The notes below the pieces were generated by a model, which had not been told where the DNA came from, ran no database searches, and was given only the letters and a program-made list of their open reading frames with translations. From NCBI GenBank assembly GCA_934418055.1, contig CAKRWX010000125.1:1-7116 (forward strand): a stretch of 7,116 bases of DNA, read 5' to 3'. The DNA comes from an uncultured Lachnospiraceae bacterium (GTDB lineage: Bacteria > Bacillota > Clostridia > Lachnospirales > Lachnospiraceae). Shown here one piece after another: positions 7,003 to 7,116 of the stretch (positions within the stretch are counted from its first letter, which is position 1; every line of letters starts with the position of its first letter). The position numbers and the translations under genes were made by a program.

Positions 7003-7116
7003 TACCGTTCCAATGCGGACGCGCTTTCGCTCAGGGAAAACTCGCTGCCGCACGTAAGCTCGCAAAATACGCGAGCTAAGTGTGGGCGGTTTTCCATGGT
7101 CCGCCTTAGAATGGTA
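7003..7116. repeat. Long imperfect palindrome downstream of rsmG (possible dispersed palindromic repeat)
   Basis: The two ends, 7003-7020 and 7099-7116, pair at 16 of 18 positions (one G-T). Further in, GGAAAAC (7035-7041) pairs with GTTTTCC (7089-7095), 7043-7045 with 7086-7088, 7048-7053 with 7080-7085, and AGCTCGC (7057-7063) with GCGAGCT (7071-7077), leaving loop AAAATAC. That is about 39 base pairs in one hairpin. The left arm has an extra 14 bases (7021-7034) against 3 on the right, and these contain their own GCG-CTTT-CGC mini hairpin. No open reading frame of note and no T-run accompany it. The structure resembles a REP- or MITE-like palindromic element more than a terminator, but that reading is inference from one copy. 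It reaches the window's end and may continue. Confidence 0.7.

Noticed and set aside
6753..7097. Minus-strand open frame of 114 codons running from the palindrome into rsmG
   Set aside because: It lies antisense to the conserved rsmG 3' end, has low-complexity Ser/Pro-rich content, and shows no recognisable motif.
6958..7116. Palindrome as the intrinsic terminator of rsmG
   Set aside because: No T-run follows any of its stems inside the window and the structure is far longer than a usual terminator; a U-run just beyond the edge could still change this.
1..7116. CRISPR array, insertion sequence, tRNA or rRNA gene, or an undescribed defence or mobile gene system
   Set aside because: No spaced direct repeats, transposase motifs, or RNA-gene sequences were seen; every reading frame of good quality belongs to a known housekeeping family.

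Overview
The window is a colinear, all-plus-strand block of housekeeping genes: rnpA (3' part only), yidD, yidC, jag/khpB, mnmE, mnmG and rsmG, followed by about 160 bases of structured non-coding DNA. This order is the classic cluster found beside the chromosomal replication origin in Firmicutes. Upstream one would expect rpmH and dnaA/oriC, and downstream often parA/parB-type genes, but neither side is visible here. The protein style suggests a Clostridia member, most likely Lachnospiraceae-like. The clues are a short Gram-positive-type YidC with no P1 domain, a KhpB with an N-terminal Jag_N domain and a long Lys/Glu/Pro linker, strong AGGAGG-type ribosome binding sites and frequent AGA codons. 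The family assignment is inference.

Layout. Positions 1-229 hold the end of RNase P protein. Positions 237-452 encode YidD and 471-1772 encode the membrane insertase YidC, which starts with TTG. Positions 1784-2806 encode the RNA-binding protein Jag/KhpB. These four are tightly packed (gaps of 7-18 bases) and end at a strong intrinsic terminator at 2816-2851. A second set then begins: mnmE (2874-4247), mnmG (4303-6195) and rsmG (start judged to be ATG 6226, stop 6957). No convincing promoter was seen in the gap before mnmE, so the terminator may act as a partial attenuator within one long transcript. Positions 6958-7116 carry no gene but include a roughly 114-base imperfect palindrome that runs to the window's edge.

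How the genes work together. RnpA matures tRNA 5' ends. YidD and YidC insert membrane proteins. KhpB binds RNA and is traditionally paired with YidC. MnmE and MnmG form one complex that modifies the tRNA wobble uridine. RsmG methylates 16S rRNA at G527 (E. coli numbering). The common theme is translation and protein delivery to the membrane.

I found no new multi-gene system. The points most worth a second look are the long palindrome after rsmG, the large extracytoplasmic loop in YidC, the divergent RNR motif of RnpA, the Arg/Gly/Asn-rich tail of KhpB, and the terminator that splits an otherwise continuous operon.
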